This document shows positions 31,456 through 42,040 of a DNA stretch of 64,000 nucleotides, piece by piece. Source of the stretch: a virus. The stretch lies in the IMG/VR virus record IMGVR_UViG_3300010885_044958, positions 62,001-126,000 of that record; one strand, given 5' to 3'. Positions within the stretch are counted from its first letter, which is position 1. Each line of letters starts with the position of its first letter. Under the pieces are notes generated by a model. The model did no database searches, was not told the origin of the DNA, and saw only the letters and a list, made by a program, of their open reading frames with translations. Both the position numbers and the translations under genes were made by a program.

Positions 31456-31857
31456 ATGAAGAGAATAGATATTAATGTTTTTCATTTACCTGGAAGTGTA
31501 ATAAGTAATGTAGCTAAATGCTATCTAGAACTTAGTGACGATAGATTGGCTTATGTGCATGACTATGATGTAAATTTACCAGAAGATGAAGATAGCCCAG
31601 AAGAGAATTTTAGAGTTCTAGATAAAGTGGTTTATAAAAAAGATTGCATTATAGGCGCGTCTTTATCTTCTAGAGTTATGCGCGCAGAAAGCGAAGAAGA
31701 AGACGGTGAAGATGAAACAATGAATTGTTATGCTGTAACTATTCCTATAGCAAATGTAGAAGAAGCAATAGAAGTTATGTTTGAAAATTTAAAAGATGCA
31801 AACGCGTTTCACAAAACAATTTGTGACTATATATTTAAAGTTCCTAAAGTAGCATGA
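31456..31857 (+). CDS. Hypothetical acidic protein, 133 aa
   Basis: Beta-rich start (DINVFHLPGSVISNVAKCY) and a very acidic centre (LPEDEDSPEENF, SEEEDGEDETM). Overlaps the following GT gene by four bases. Unknown role. Confidence 0.6.
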   Translation: MKRIDINVFHLPGSVISNVAKCYLELSDDRLAYVHDYDVNLPEDEDSPEENFRVLDKVVYKKDCIIGASLSSRVMRAESEEEDGEDETMNCYAVTIPIANVEEAIEVMFENLKDANAFHKTICDYIFKVPKVA

Positions 31858-32357
31858 TTATAAATCTCTTTACAAGAACTCACAATAATGAATCTTTAAT
31901 AAAAGATTTTGTGGATTTCTATAAATCTAGAGTTTCAAATATTAGAATAAATATTCATGATATGGCATCTACAGATAAAACTGTAGAGCTAGCGAAAGAG
32001 TTAGGTTGTAATGTAAGAAACTATTCAGATTTTTTTACTACTAAAGATAATTGGAAAAATGGTTGTTGGAAAAACATACCTTCTGATACAATAGTAATTT
32101 GTGATATAGATGAATTTATAGATTTAACTCCTGTAATATTTCAAAACTGTTCTTTAGTAACTACTAAAGGATTTGACATAGAAGATTTAAATAATCTTAC
32201 AGAGGAAAAACGCAACACAGACTACGACAAAATTTGTATATTTGATCCACATACTATTAAGGATATGCATTTTGAAAGAGTGAATTGCAATCCACAGGGA
32301 TTCATTAGAATAGGAGAAGTACAACCAAATCTTTACCATTTAACTAAATTAAAATAA
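31854..32357 (+). CDS. GT2-like glycosyltransferase, 167 aa
   Basis: INLFTRTHNNESLIKDFVDF is the first GT-A strand-loop-helix, HDMASTDKTVELAKELGC the DxSxD-type donor site, and VICDIDEFIDL (about 82-92) the DxD. Short for a GT2 enzyme, so it probably keeps only the catalytic core. Confidence 0.7.
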   Translation: MIINLFTRTHNNESLIKDFVDFYKSRVSNIRINIHDMASTDKTVELAKELGCNVRNYSDFFTTKDNWKNGCWKNIPSDTIVICDIDEFIDLTPVIFQNCSLVTTKGFDIEDLNNLTEEKRNTDYDKICIFDPHTIKDMHFERVNCNPQGFIRIGEVQPNLYHLTKLK

Positions 32358-32359
32358 TT

Positions 32360-32551
32360 ATGACAGAATACCAAAAAGCTTTTGAGGCAATGAAAAATTT
32401 TGGATTATTGCAAATTAATAATCCAATTACAAATCAAGAAATGCGTTTTGCAATTTTTGAATTAATTGCAGAACCGGGGATGTCTACTGACATGCTGATA
32501 CATAATGTTGAAACTATATTTCAATATATAACTCTAGGAAAATTGAAATAA
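32360..32551 (+). CDS. Hypothetical protein, 63 aa
   Basis: Small helical protein between two GT genes, touching the next start (shared base). No motif recognised. Confidence 0.5.
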   Translation: MTEYQKAFEAMKNFGLLQINNPITNQEMRFAIFELIAEPGMSTDMLIHNVETIFQYITLGKLK

Positions 32552-33141
32552 TGATTACAGTTGTTGCAACAGCTTTTAAAGAGAAAAATTCATTACCTAT
32601 GTTTATAGGTTCTCTATTATGCCAAACAAACAATAACTGGAAAGCAATTATTTTTCATAACGGTATTGATGCAGAAATGGAAAATATATTTGATACTATT
32701 ACAGATTTATATCCAGATTTAGATATTAATAATAAGTTTGAGTTTTTCTTTTGTGAAGAAAATAATGGATTTTGGGGTGCAAAGAATAGAGATTTTGTAT
32801 TAAAAAATTTGGTTGACACTAAATATATTTTGAATAGCAGTGTTCAAGATTATTTTGTTCCAATTGCAATCGAAGAAATTTTAAAAGCGGGAGATGCAGA
32901 CTTGATATATTTTAATTCCATAAATCATTTATTTGGGTATGAAAGACCACTTGATTCTAAATTAGAAACTGGTTGGATAGATTGGGGTAATTTCGCAGTC
33001 AAAACAGAAATAGCCAAACAAGTAGGAATAAATAAACCAGAAGACTTTTGCGCAGATGGCCATTTTGTTCAAGACCTGCTCAAATCAGGATCAATAAATA
33101 TTAAATATAAAATTAATAAAATTTTAACAATTCACAATTAA
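32551..33141 (+). CDS. GT2-like glycosyltransferase, 196 aa
   Basis: ITVVATAFKEKNSLPMFIGS then LCQTNNNWKAIIFHNG follow the GT2 N-terminal pattern; NNGFWGAKNRDFVLK and YILNSSVQDYF take the place of the usual DxD segment, with N-S-S-V-Q-D where D-x-D is expected. Donor specificity unknown. Confidence 0.65.
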   Translation: MITVVATAFKEKNSLPMFIGSLLCQTNNNWKAIIFHNGIDAEMENIFDTITDLYPDLDINNKFEFFFCEENNGFWGAKNRDFVLKNLVDTKYILNSSVQDYFVPIAIEEILKAGDADLIYFNSINHLFGYERPLDSKLETGWIDWGNFAVKTEIAKQVGINKPEDFCADGHFVQDLLKSGSINIKYKINKILTIHN

Positions 33142-33145
33142 CTAT

Positions 33146-33817
33146 ATGAAGGAACCTAATCGGGAACGCAAAACAGAAATTAAAGCAATTAATTCAGTTC
33201 AACTAAATGCAGAACAAAAAGAAGTTAAAAGATTAATTTTTGAAAATCAAATAGTAATTGTAACTGGTAGAGCAGGATCTGGTAAAAGTTTAGTTTGTGC
33301 GCAAACGGCATTGGATTTTCTAAAGAAAAAACAAATAGAATGTATCTATACTACTCGTGCAACTGTTGAAGTAGGAAAGAGTTTAGGTTATCTTCCCGGT
33401 AGTCTAGAAGAAAAATTTGATCCTTATATAGCCGCTCTAATAGAAAATTTAAATAAATGTTGCACAGATAAAAATGAAGTTTCTAGACTTATTGAAGAGG
33501 AGAAAATTAAATCTTTAACAATACAATTTATACGTGGTAAAACTATTGATGACATTCTTCTAGTTGAAGAGGCGCAGAATCTTACAAAATCAGAAATGCT
33601 TGCTATCTTAACACGTCTTGGTAAGACGGGAAAGATTATTATTAACGGGGATAACGAACAAACAGATATAAAAACACCAACTGGAGAAATTAATGGTTTA
33701 AATTATGTGATAGAATTATCCAAAAAAATAGACGAAATAAAATGGGTAAAGCTTCACGCAAACCATCGTTCAGATTTAGTTGGTAGAATTCTTGACTATG
33801 AGTACGGAGCTATATAA
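33146..33817 (+). CDS. phoH: PhoH-like ATPase
   Basis: 223 aa. Walker A VTGRAGSGKS (about 39-48), GKSLGYLPGSLEEKF (the PhoH GxLPG element), Walker B DILLVEEAQNL (about 146-156) and GDNEQTDI. Common in tailed phages, with proposed roles in RNA metabolism or phosphate stress; the actual role is not established. It overlaps the next GT gene by 38 bases. Confidence 0.9.
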   Translation: MKEPNRERKTEIKAINSVQLNAEQKEVKRLIFENQIVIVTGRAGSGKSLVCAQTALDFLKKKQIECIYTTRATVEVGKSLGYLPGSLEEKFDPYIAALIENLNKCCTDKNEVSRLIEEEKIKSLTIQFIRGKTIDDILLVEEAQNLTKSEMLAILTRLGKTGKIIINGDNEQTDIKTPTGEINGLNYVIELSKKIDEIKWVKLHANHRSDLVGRILDYEYGAI

Positions 33818-34502
33818 AGAAACACCTATTGTTATTAATAATTATTGCCGATTGTCTACAACAAGACAATTGTATAAAGATCTTACTAGATTAGGTTATA
33901 CAAATATAATTATTTTAGATAATAGATCAACGTATCAACCATTACTTGATTGGTATAAATCTATGAAAGATAAACCAAATCTTACAATAGAGTTATTAGA
34001 TGAAAATTTTGGGCATAAGGCACTTTGGAAATCTAATTACATTAACAAACTAAAAAAGTTTCCATACATCTGCTACACAGATTCTGATTTAGAATTAAAT
34101 GCAAATACACCAAAAAATTTTGTAGATGTTTTAAAATCCTTATCAAAAGAATACAAGTTTGATAAAGTAGGTTTGGCAATAAAAATAGACGACCTCCCAG
34201 ATAATTTTATGGGAAGAACTATTAGACAGACAGAGGCAATCTACTGGATAAAGAAAATCCAACATAGAAAATACGAACTCTATCAAGGAATGATTGATAC
34301 AACATTTGCTTTATTTGATCCTAATGTTCCCTTTAACTATCAAGCATTGCGTATAGCAGGAGATTTTACATGTTTACATAAACCTTGGTATCTTGACTTC
34401 GCAAATCTTTCTAAAGAAGAAGAATTCATGATTAAAACCGCAGATCCAAATATTAGTACTTACATACAACATTATAACAAGTGGTTGGAAGAAAAAAAAT
34501 AG
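33780..34502 (+). CDS. GT-A glycosyltransferase-like protein, 240 aa
   Basis: [37 protein letters not shown] and YTDSDLELN (about 99-107, DxD) are GT-A elements. The first eight residues overlap PhoH; MSTELYK at 33798 is an alternative start. C-terminus overlaps gmd by 22 bases. Confidence 0.75.
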   Translation: MVEFLTMSTELYKETPIVINNYCRLSTTRQLYKDLTRLGYTNIIILDNRSTYQPLLDWYKSMKDKPNLTIELLDENFGHKALWKSNYINKLKKFPYICYTDSDLELNANTPKNFVDVLKSLSKEYKFDKVGLAIKIDDLPDNFMGRTIRQTEAIYWIKKIQHRKYELYQGMIDTTFALFDPNVPFNYQALRIAGDFTCLHKPWYLDFANLSKEEEFMIKTADPNISTYIQHYNKWLEEKK

Positions 34503-35488
34503 CTTTAATTACAGGTATTACTGGGCAAGATGGCGCGTATTTATCAAGACTTCTTTTAGATAAAGGTTATGTTGTTCACGGAATTAAACGTAGAACATCT
34601 GTAATAAATACTGTAAGGATAGATGAAATATTTGATAACCCAGATTTTCATTTGCATTATGGGGATATGACTGATGGCGCAAGTCTGTTTAGAATTATTC
34701 AAGAAACTAAACCAGATGAAATTTATAATCTGGCGGCAATGAGCCATGTGCAAGTTAGTTTTGAAATACCAGAATATACAGTAGATACAATTGCTTTAGG
34801 TACAACTCGTTTGTTAGAAGCAATAAGGAATTCTGGTAGAATGCATGAAATAAAATTTTACCAAGCATCTTCTTCAGAAATGTATGGTAAAGTACAGGAA
34901 ATACCCCAAACAGAAACAACACCTTTCTATCCAAGATCTCCATACGGTTGCGCAAAATTATTTGGCTACTGGATAACTAAAAACTATAGGGAATCATATG
35001 ATATGTATACTTGTAACGGTATTCTTTTTAATCATGAAAGTCCATTAAGAGGTGAAACATTTGTAACTAGAAAAATAGTTCGTGCAATTAAAAAAGAAAA
35101 GTTTCCAATTCAGTTAGGTAATTTAAATGCTAAAAGAGATTGGGGTCATGCAAAAGATTATATGAATGCTGCGTGGCTTATGTTACAACAAGACAAACCA
35201 GATGATTATGTAATATCCACCAATATTACTACTTCAATTAGAGATTTTTGTAAAATAGCTTTTGCACATATAGGAATAAATTTAGAATTTAAAGGAACTG
35301 GATTAGGTGAAATAGGTTATAATACTAAAACACTTGAAACATTAATTGTAGTAAATCCCAAATACTTTCGTCCTGCTGAAGTTGATATTCTCATTGGAGA
35401 TTCTTCTAAAGCAAGAAAAATCTTAAACTGGCAACCAGAATACAATCTAGAATCTTTAATAAAAGACATGATAGATAATGAATCTTAA
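34481..35488 (+). CDS. gmd: GDP-mannose 4,6-dehydratase
   Basis: 335 aa, starting at GTG; full family length. NAD(P)-binding [15 protein letters not shown] (about 8-22), YNLAAMSHV, the catalytic SSSEMYGK Ser/Thr-Glu pair and YxxxK in [10 protein letters not shown] (about 154-163), plus [18 protein letters not shown] are all present. Converts GDP-mannose to GDP-4-keto-6-deoxymannose. Together with the next gene it gives GDP-L-fucose. Confidence 0.95.
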   Translation: MVGRKKIALITGITGQDGAYLSRLLLDKGYVVHGIKRRTSVINTVRIDEIFDNPDFHLHYGDMTDGASLFRIIQETKPDEIYNLAAMSHVQVSFEIPEYTVDTIALGTTRLLEAIRNSGRMHEIKFYQASSSEMYGKVQEIPQTETTPFYPRSPYGCAKLFGYWITKNYRESYDMYTCNGILFNHESPLRGETFVTRKIVRAIKKEKFPIQLGNLNAKRDWGHAKDYMNAAWLMLQQDKPDDYVISTNITTSIRDFCKIAFAHIGINLEFKGTGLGEIGYNTKTLETLIVVNPKYFRPAEVDILIGDSSKARKILNWQPEYNLESLIKDMIDNES

Positions 35489-36374
35489 AGATAAAATATT
35501 TATTGCTGGCAGATATGGTATGGTTGGCTCTGCAATAGAACGAGAACTTATCAATCAAGGTTATACTAATATTATTGGGTTACCAAACAGTGAATTAGAT
35601 TTGCGTAAAAAACAAGATACATTCAAATATATTTATGAAAATTCTCCAGATTATATATTTTTATGCGCTGCAAAGGTTGGTGGAATCTTAGCAAACAGTA
35701 ACTCTAAAGCGGAATTCCTTTATGATAATTTACAAATACAAAACAATGTAATAGAATCTGCAAGATTGTTGCATGTAAAAAAATTATTATTTTTAGGCAG
35801 TTCCTGTATTTACCCAAAGAATTGTCCACAACCTATAAGAGAAGAATACCTTTTAACCTCTTCTTTAGAACCTACAAATGACGCATACGCCTTAGCAAAA
35901 ATTTGTGGGATTAAAATGTGTGAATATTATAGAGAACAATATGGATGTAATTTCATTTCTGCAATGCCTTGTAATTTATATGGCCCAAATGATAATTACA
36001 ATTTAAATACCTCCCATGTTATTCCAGCTTTAATTAAAAAATTTAAATCTGGAGATTACAGTGTGTGGGGAACAGGAGAACCACTAAGAGAATTCTTACA
36101 TGTAGATGATTTAGCACGAGCTTGTGTGTTTTTAATGCAAAATTATAACGAATCCGAAACTATTAATATAGGAACCGAAGAAGAAATAAAAATAAAAGAT
36201 TTGGCTTATTTAATATTAAATTTGTTAAATATCAAAGAAAATGTTATCTTTGACAAATCAAAACCAGACGGTACGATGCGTAAAGTTTTAGATTGTTCTA
36301 AAATTCATAAACTAGGTTGGCGACATACATACTCTTTAAAAGAAGGCTTAAAAACAATCATTAATGAAAATTAG
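35478..36374 (+). CDS. fcl: GDP-L-fucose synthase (epimerase/reductase)
   Basis: 298 aa, normal family length. [19 protein letters not shown] is the dinucleotide-binding start; [20 protein letters not shown] and [11 protein letters not shown] carry the catalytic Ser and Yxxx[12 protein letters not shown] and [17 protein letters not shown] are diagnostic of Fcl/WcaG. Converts the Gmd product to GDP-L-fucose with NADPH. Overlaps gmd by 11 bases, so the two are co-translated. Confidence 0.95.
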   Translation: MNLKDKIFIAGRYGMVGSAIERELINQGYTNIIGLPNSELDLRKKQDTFKYIYENSPDYIFLCAAKVGGILANSNSKAEFLYDNLQIQNNVIESARLLHVKKLLFLGSSCIYPKNCPQPIREEYLLTSSLEPTNDAYALAKICGIKMCEYYREQYGCNFISAMPCNLYGPNDNYNLNTSHVIPALIKKFKSGDYSVWGTGEPLREFLHVDDLARACVFLMQNYNESETINIGTEEEIKIKDLAYLILNLLNIKENVIFDKSKPDGTMRKVLDCSKIHKLGWRHTYSLKEGLKTIINEN

Positions 36375-37041
36375 TTTACTACATCCTAGTAGAAATAGAC
36401 CAAAACTTGCAGCAAAGGCATGTAGAAAATGGTTAGAATCTAGTGTAGATCAATCCAATATAGAATATATTCTCTCCTTAGACACAGATGAATCTATGGT
36501 TACAGAATATTTTTTAGAATTTAAAGACCTTCTAGAAAAAATAAAAGTAATTTATAATCCAAATAGAAGTGCAATAGACGCAATTAATAACGCAGCTAAA
36601 GAATCAACAGGTGATTTACTTATTGTGGTATCAGATGATTTTGATTGCCCCCAGTTATGGGATAATTTCTTAAGGCAAGAACTAAAAGATAAAGAAGATT
36701 TTATAGTAAAGGTTAGAGATGGTATACAAGACTTTATAATTACAATTCCTATAATGGATCGTAAATACTATGAACGCTTTAACTATATATATTACCCAGA
36801 GTACCTTCACATGTTTTGTGATAGCGAACTATCTTCTGTGGCGTATATGCTGGAAAAAACTATTTATCTAGATGCAATGTTTTTACATAAGCATTATATA
36901 ACAGGAATGGCACATCGTGACCATATTCATATAAAAAATGATTCTACATGGAAACAAGGTGAAGACTTATTTAAAGCACGTAAAGAAATAAATTTTGGAT
37001 TAACTAAATTTGCTAGACCATATAAAGAAGGATTAATATGA
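36364..37041 (+). CDS. GT-A glycosyltransferase-like protein, 225 aa
   Basis: [40 protein letters not shown] (about 74-93, DDxD acidic site) are GT2-like. C-terminal [16 protein letters not shown] supplies conserved His. Overlaps fcl by 11 bases; a fucosyltransferase role is possible by location only. Confidence 0.7.
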   Translation: MKISLLHPSRNRPKLAAKACRKWLESSVDQSNIEYILSLDTDESMVTEYFLEFKDLLEKIKVIYNPNRSAIDAINNAAKESTGDLLIVVSDDFDCPQLWDNFLRQELKDKEDFIVKVRDGIQDFIITIPIMDRKYYERFNYIYYPEYLHMFCDSELSSVAYMLEKTIYLDAMFLHKHYITGMAHRDHIHIKNDSTWKQGEDLFKARKEINFGLTKFARPYKEGLI

Positions 37042-37586
37042 TTTTAAGTTTACTTATACCAACACTTCCTAAAAGAAAAGAATTGTTTGATAGACTTTTA
37101 GAAGATCTAAAAAAACAGGTGGGCAATAAAGACAACATTGAAATTGCAAGTAGTCCTGATGAAAATTTAACTATTGGTGAAAAACGCAACATTCTCTTAC
37201 AAAGAGCTTCAGGAAAATACTGTGCCTTTGTCGATGACGATGATTGCGTGTGTCATAACTACATAGATCTTATTCTAGACGCACTAAAGCACTCTCCAGA
37301 TTGTTGTTCTCTTAAAGGTTTAATTACCACAGACGGGTTTAATGCAAAAACATTTATACATTCTATTAGATATAATAATTACTTTGAAAAAGACGGGATA
37401 TATTATAGACCACCTAATCATTTAAATTGTATAAAAACAGAAATAGCAAAACAGTTTAAATTTCCTGAAAAGAGTTTTGGTGAAGATACAGACTGGGCAA
37501 TGCAAATTTGTCATAGTGGATTATTAAAACATGAAATCTGGATAGAACCTGTTCTTTATTATTATAAATATATAAGCAAAAAATAA
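37038..37586 (+). CDS. GT2-like glycosyltransferase, 182 aa
   Basis: LSLLIPTLPKRKELFDRLLE, TIGEKRNILLQRASGKYCAF and VDDDDCVCHNYIDLIL (about 74-89) give a textbook GT2 core with DDDD metal site. Short C-terminus with GEDTDWAMQIC acid base. High family confidence, substrate unknown. Confidence 0.85.
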   Translation: MILSLLIPTLPKRKELFDRLLEDLKKQVGNKDNIEIASSPDENLTIGEKRNILLQRASGKYCAFVDDDDCVCHNYIDLILDALKHSPDCCSLKGLITTDGFNAKTFIHSIRYNNYFEKDGIYYRPPNHLNCIKTEIAKQFKFPEKSFGEDTDWAMQICHSGLLKHEIWIEPVLYYYKYISKK

Positions 37587-38459
37587 ATGGCAAATTGCAT
37601 TTCACAAGCACTATTTGGTTACAATCAGAGTTATAGTAATTGCTACGACTTTAAAAGTTATATCAGATACTTTTCTCTTAATCTAAGAATGTACCGAATA
37701 TTATTTCCAGATTGGCGTGTGCATCTTTCTTTAGATGAAGAAACTTATAATTCACCTTATAAAGAATTATTTGATTATTATTTAAGTATTGGCGAGATAG
37801 ATGTTACAGTTTTTCCTAGAAAGCCTTTATGCGAAATGATGTTATTTAGACTTGCACCTATATTTATGCAAGATGAAAACTATGTACAAAGATATGATAG
37901 AGTGATTTGTAGAGATATAGATTCGTTACCAACTTATAGGGAGCGTCAGGCCGTTGAGTATTGGATTAAAACAGGGAGAGTTGTTCACGCAATGACAGAC
38001 AGTGTTTCTCATAATATTCCTTTAATGGGAGGTATGTGTGGCTTTGAAACCAATCCCACAAGAAAACTTTTAGGTGTGGCATCATTTGAAAGAATGCTAA
38101 TGTTAGATAAATCTATAGATTTAAATATTAAAGGATCTGATCAAACTTTTTTACAAAAGGTTATTTTACCAAAAGTTGCGCAATCTATGACAGAACATTA
38201 TGTTTTAGGATTACCACAGTCATTTAGAGGTGAATGCTACAATTATATCCAAGATGATGTAGTTTCAGATATTTCTAATGATTTAAAAGAAACTAATATA
38301 TTGGTAAACCACATAGGCCAAGCAGGATTTATAATGGAACCCGTACTTAAGTTTTTAGAAACACACGAACTAGATTCTGAAAAATTTCAAAAAATAGAGC
38401 GTAAATTTCCAGAAGTATTTTATTGGCATTTAACACGAGAAATAATAGCAAATGAATAA
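37587..38459 (+). CDS. Glycosyltransferase-like protein, 290 aa
   Basis: RMYRILFPDWRVHLSLDEET and VICRDIDSLPTYRERQAVEY (about 107-126; DID metal site) with MTDSVSHNIPLMGGMCGFE match a family found in phage and viral glycan clusters. Adjacent without gap to the previous gene. Confidence 0.7.
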   Translation: MANCISQALFGYNQSYSNCYDFKSYIRYFSLNLRMYRILFPDWRVHLSLDEETYNSPYKELFDYYLSIGEIDVTVFPRKPLCEMMLFRLAPIFMQDENYVQRYDRVICRDIDSLPTYRERQAVEYWIKTGRVVHAMTDSVSHNIPLMGGMCGFETNPTRKLLGVASFERMLMLDKSIDLNIKGSDQTFLQKVILPKVAQSMTEHYVLGLPQSFRGECYNYIQDDVVSDISNDLKETNILVNHIGQAGFIMEPVLKFLETHELDSEKFQKIERKFPEVFYWHLTREIIANE

Positions 38460-39243
38460 ATATGTAGTTTTAACAGTGGATGAAAACCTTAGTTATCTTT
38501 ATCTTTTGCCGTTTGTTTGCAAAAGTTGGCAACTTCAAGGATGGAAATGCAAAATAGCTTTTAATAATATTAAAAATGTAGATTTGATTATAGCTACATT
38601 AACAGATCTTGGAATAGATTTTAGAACTGAATTTATAGAAAAGCAATCTACCACTATAAATAAAGCTTTATATACTCAATGTCATAGACTATATATGTCT
38701 CAAAATCTTTCAGAAGAAGATTATATAATAATGTCAGACGCAGACATGTTTATTGCCTCAGATTTTCTGAACAGAGATTATGATAAAGTAAATTCTTTTG
38801 GGCATGATCTTACAGGATATGGGCAAATACCAATGTGTTATGTGGGAATGACTGGAAAAAAATGGAAAGAATTAATGGGTTCGTTTGATGTAGAAAGAGA
38901 TTTAGCAACTTTTGCAAGAAAAGAATCAGGTGATTTTTATATTGCTTGGGGTGCAGATCAAGATATATTAACTGGAAAACTTAGAACTCAATTAGGATAC
39001 CACTCAGTTAATTTTATTAAACGAGGAAATGACCCAACAAATTCTGGATTACCTATAGGTAGATGGGATAGATATAATTGGGTAAAACCAATAGGACAAA
39101 TTCATGACTGTCACCTATCTCCGGAAGGTTATACAGATGGCGGTACAGACAGATTAATAGATATGTGTAAAACAATATATCCAGAAACTAATTGGGATTG
39201 GATAAAAGATTATCAAACTAAATTTAAACAAAGCTATTTGTGA
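38452..39243 (+). CDS. Glycosyltransferase-like protein, 263 aa
   Basis: YIIMSDADMFIASDFLNRDY (about 96-115) contains the DxD, WGADQDILTGKL the acceptor-side Asp segment, and QIHDCHLSPEGY a C-terminal His cluster; broadly GT8/GT-A-like. Overlaps both neighbours by a few bases. Confidence 0.7.
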   Translation: MNKYVVLTVDENLSYLYLLPFVCKSWQLQGWKCKIAFNNIKNVDLIIATLTDLGIDFRTEFIEKQSTTINKALYTQCHRLYMSQNLSEEDYIIMSDADMFIASDFLNRDYDKVNSFGHDLTGYGQIPMCYVGMTGKKWKELMGSFDVERDLATFARKESGDFYIAWGADQDILTGKLRTQLGYHSVNFIKRGNDPTNSGLPIGRWDRYNWVKPIGQIHDCHLSPEGYTDGGTDRLIDMCKTIYPETNWDWIKDYQTKFKQSYL

Positions 39244-39890
39244 AAATACTAGTATTAGTAATGGGTGGGGGGAGAGGAGAAACTTTAGATTATAGAGGTA
39301 TAAATAGATCCCAGCACTATATAGATTTACTTAATATAGCACAACAAACTTGGGATAGTATTAATCATCCAAATGTATATAGTTTATATTTAATTAATGG
39401 GTTTGAAAATAAAATAGAAAATAATATAATAACTGTAGACTGTGAAGATGGTTATGAGATGATACATTGGAAAAATAAACTTGCATTCGATTTAATTTGG
39501 GAATTAGAATGGGATTATGTGTTTAGAGTATCTGCAAGTTCTTATGTTAATAAAAAATTATTATATGAATGGGCAATAAATAAACCAAAAGAAAATTGTT
39601 GGTGTTGTATTGGTGGAAGTGGTCATTCAATGTTATTATCACGAGATTTAATTGATATTTTAAGAAAAGAACTTACTGAAGAAAAAAATATTGTTGATGA
39701 TATTGCATTTAGTAGAGTATTTGAGAAGCACAATATACAATTAACACCAGGAGCAATTTGGTCACAATATGATTATGAAAAAAACATATTTATTCCTAAT
39801 TATTGTATTAGACTTAAGAATGAAACAAATGAAAGTCAAAACAGAGAATTAGAAATAAATGCTTTTAAAACTGTTTTTAATACTATATGA
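39240..39890 (+). CDS. Glycosyltransferase-like protein lacking the acidic DxD
   Basis: 216 aa from a GTG start. WELEWDYVFRVSASSYVNKK (about 79-98) occupies the position where GT31-type enzymes have DDDTYV; here the acids are replaced by S-A-S-S. Such families may be metal-independent or catalytically altered. GGSGHSMLLSRDLIDIL is the conserved acceptor loop. Confidence 0.6.
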   Translation: MKILVLVMGGGRGETLDYRGINRSQHYIDLLNIAQQTWDSINHPNVYSLYLINGFENKIENNIITVDCEDGYEMIHWKNKLAFDLIWELEWDYVFRVSASSYVNKKLLYEWAINKPKENCWCCIGGSGHSMLLSRDLIDILRKELTEEKNIVDDIAFSRVFEKHNIQLTPGAIWSQYDYEKNIFIPNYCIRLKNETNESQNRELEINAFKTVFNTI

Positions 39891-40705
39891 AAATTTATAT
39901 ACATACACCAGACTATATTAATAATACAGGAGGCATTGTTTCACTTCATTTATTAGGGCATAGATTATCTCAACTGGGAGAAGAGGTTATTTTATTTTGT
40001 AAGATAAAAAATAATGACTGGTTAGGTAAGATATATGACGGGCATATAATTGATTTAAAAACATCAGTAGTAATTTATCCAGAAACTGTTAGCGGCAATC
40101 CTAATAATTTTAAACATATTGTACGTTGGATATTAAATACTCCAGGTATATGTGGTGGAGATGGTATATTCAACGATACAGATTTAATTTATAAGTACTC
40201 TGCAGGATACATTGTTAAAGATGAATCACTTGTAAAAGGAATTCTTTGTATCTTTGAATCGGAAAAACTTAAAGATTATGTAGATTATAATAGACATATT
40301 AAAAATAAAACTTGTTATTTAGTTAGAAAAGGGGGTTATAAAAAATTAGATAAACATCCAAGTACAGCCATACAAATTTCAGATCAACCTATAGAAGAAA
40401 TAATTGAATTATTTAATACATGTGAAACATTTATTTCTTATGATCACAATACATATTATAGTATTATTGCTGTATTATGTGGGTGTATTTCAATAGTAAT
40501 TCCGGATGAATCAATGACAAAAGACATGTGGATAAAAAATTGTGCTATGTATCCACATGGTATTATGTATGGACTAGATGCTATAACTACAACTGATAAT
40601 ACTAGAAAAGAATTATTAGAATGTATTGAACAAATGCATAAACGAGGTATTAATCAAATACAAACACTTATAAAAGATATTAAACAATTAATTTATGGAG
40701 TATAA
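39887..40705 (+). CDS. GT-B glycosyltransferase-like protein, 272 aa
   Basis: KIYIHTPDYINNTGGIVSLH then LLGHRLSQLGEEVILF match the GT4 N-terminal start. The C-terminal half is short and ends in a basic helix, so it may be a reduced enzyme. Overlaps neighbours by 4 and 11 bases. Confidence 0.6.
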   Translation: MKIYIHTPDYINNTGGIVSLHLLGHRLSQLGEEVILFCKIKNNDWLGKIYDGHIIDLKTSVVIYPETVSGNPNNFKHIVRWILNTPGICGGDGIFNDTDLIYKYSAGYIVKDESLVKGILCIFESEKLKDYVDYNRHIKNKTCYLVRKGGYKKLDKHPSTAIQISDQPIEEIIELFNTCETFISYDHNTYYSIIAVLCGCISIVIPDESMTKDMWIKNCAMYPHGIMYGLDAITTTDNTRKELLECIEQMHKRGINQIQTLIKDIKQLIYGV

Positions 40706-41291
40706 TCAAGAATTTTTAAATGAGTTAGTTAAAGTAGATTCATGTGGATTTCTAACGGGTGTTAGTAATTGGTGTAATCATAGACCGTTGTTGTATCTTG
40801 CCTTGCAATTATCACAAACAGGGGATATATTAGAAATGGGTTGTGGAGATGGTAGTACAAATCATTTACATTGCATTTCAGAAATAAATAAGAGATATGT
40901 TAGATCATATGATTATAATCAAGAATGGCTAGATAAATATAAGTTTTTAGAAACAGTTAATCATAACTTTGATTGTTTTGAAGACCCCACAGAAATGGTA
41001 GAACAATGTATTAAAAACGGTACTACAGTTTGCCTTGTAGATCATTCTCCGGGTGAGCGTAGGTGGATAGATGCAATAGAAATGGCGGATAAAATACCTT
41101 TTGTAGTAATTCATGACTCTGAATTAGCTGCTACAGGTTATATGTTAGATAGAGTATTTCCGTATTACAAATATCGTATTAACCTAAATACTATAGGCGC
41201 GTGTGCCTGTCTACTTTCAAATACATTTGATGTAACGGTTTTTGATAATATGAAACTAGGAGATTTTTTACTTGAAACTAGAATAGCATGA
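40695..41291 (+). CDS. SAM-dependent methyltransferase-like protein, 198 aa
   Basis: GDILEMGCGDGSTNHL (about 45-60) is motif I of class I methyltransferases; VRSYDYNQEWLDKY is the acidic motif II loop and VVIHDSELAATGYML resembles motif IV. Within a glycan cluster it may methylate a sugar, but the acceptor is unknown. Confidence 0.75.
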   Translation: MEYNQEFLNELVKVDSCGFLTGVSNWCNHRPLLYLALQLSQTGDILEMGCGDGSTNHLHCISEINKRYVRSYDYNQEWLDKYKFLETVNHNFDCFEDPTEMVEQCIKNGTTVCLVDHSPGERRWIDAIEMADKIPFVVIHDSELAATGYMLDRVFPYYKYRINLNTIGACACLLSNTFDVTVFDNMKLGDFLLETRIA

Positions 41292-42031
41292 TAATAGTTG
41301 TTACTTTTAGTTTTGTTAAGTCGCAATATCTTGCCTGGATGTTAAATAAAAGTTTAACATCTCTGGGAATTAAACATGTTATTTATTTTGATAAAGATCA
41401 GTATATAGATCCACTAGTATTAAATGATTTAAATAAAAATAATGTTGATATTAGATATAAAGAAAACTACGAAGGGGGGCATGGTGGGTGGCCCGATTCA
41501 ATGCAAAAAATAAATGCGTATAGAGATATTGTAAAAGATTATAATTTGCAAAATGATGATTGGCTTTTAGATATGGATGACGACACGTATATGTGTAATG
41601 ACAGCATCTTAAAACTTTTAACTAATAATATTGATTTAGTTGGTATTCAACATGAAATACCACAACCTTCAAAAATAGGTATATTTGCACACATGAGTGG
41701 CGCATGTATGTGTATGAGAGGAGAAATTCTTTTAAAACTTTTATCTCAGTCTGATAGTTTTTGGACAGAAACAAAAGATGAATTACTTGATTTTTGTTTT
41801 TCTCACATGTGGGATGTTGTAGTAAGTTACTGTTTAACAAAGGTTGGAGCACGATCGTTAAATATGAGTAAAGTTATTAATATGGAATCAGATTCTGAAA
41901 ATTACTTTTTAGGTAATATCAATAGTAATTTTTTTCATTTTAATTATGTATTAAAGGAATATCTTGGTGAACCTACTCCTAATGGAAAATATGATATACC
42001 AATGATTCTACATAAAAAGAGTTTAATATAA
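41288..42031 (+). CDS. Glycosyltransferase (GT31/fringe-like), 247 aa
   Basis: DDWLLDMDDDTYMCNDSILK (about 94-113) is the classic DDDTY metal site. MSGACMCMRGEILLKLL and CFSHMWDVVVSYCL are acceptor-side elements. Contrasts with the altered copy at 39240. Confidence 0.8.
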   Translation: MIIVVTFSFVKSQYLAWMLNKSLTSLGIKHVIYFDKDQYIDPLVLNDLNKNNVDIRYKENYEGGHGGWPDSMQKINAYRDIVKDYNLQNDDWLLDMDDDTYMCNDSILKLLTNNIDLVGIQHEIPQPSKIGIFAHMSGACMCMRGEILLKLLSQSDSFWTETKDELLDFCFSHMWDVVVSYCLTKVGARSLNMSKVINMESDSENYFLGNINSNFFHFNYVLKEYLGEPTPNGKYDIPMILHKKSLI

Positions 42032-42040
42032 AATATAGTT

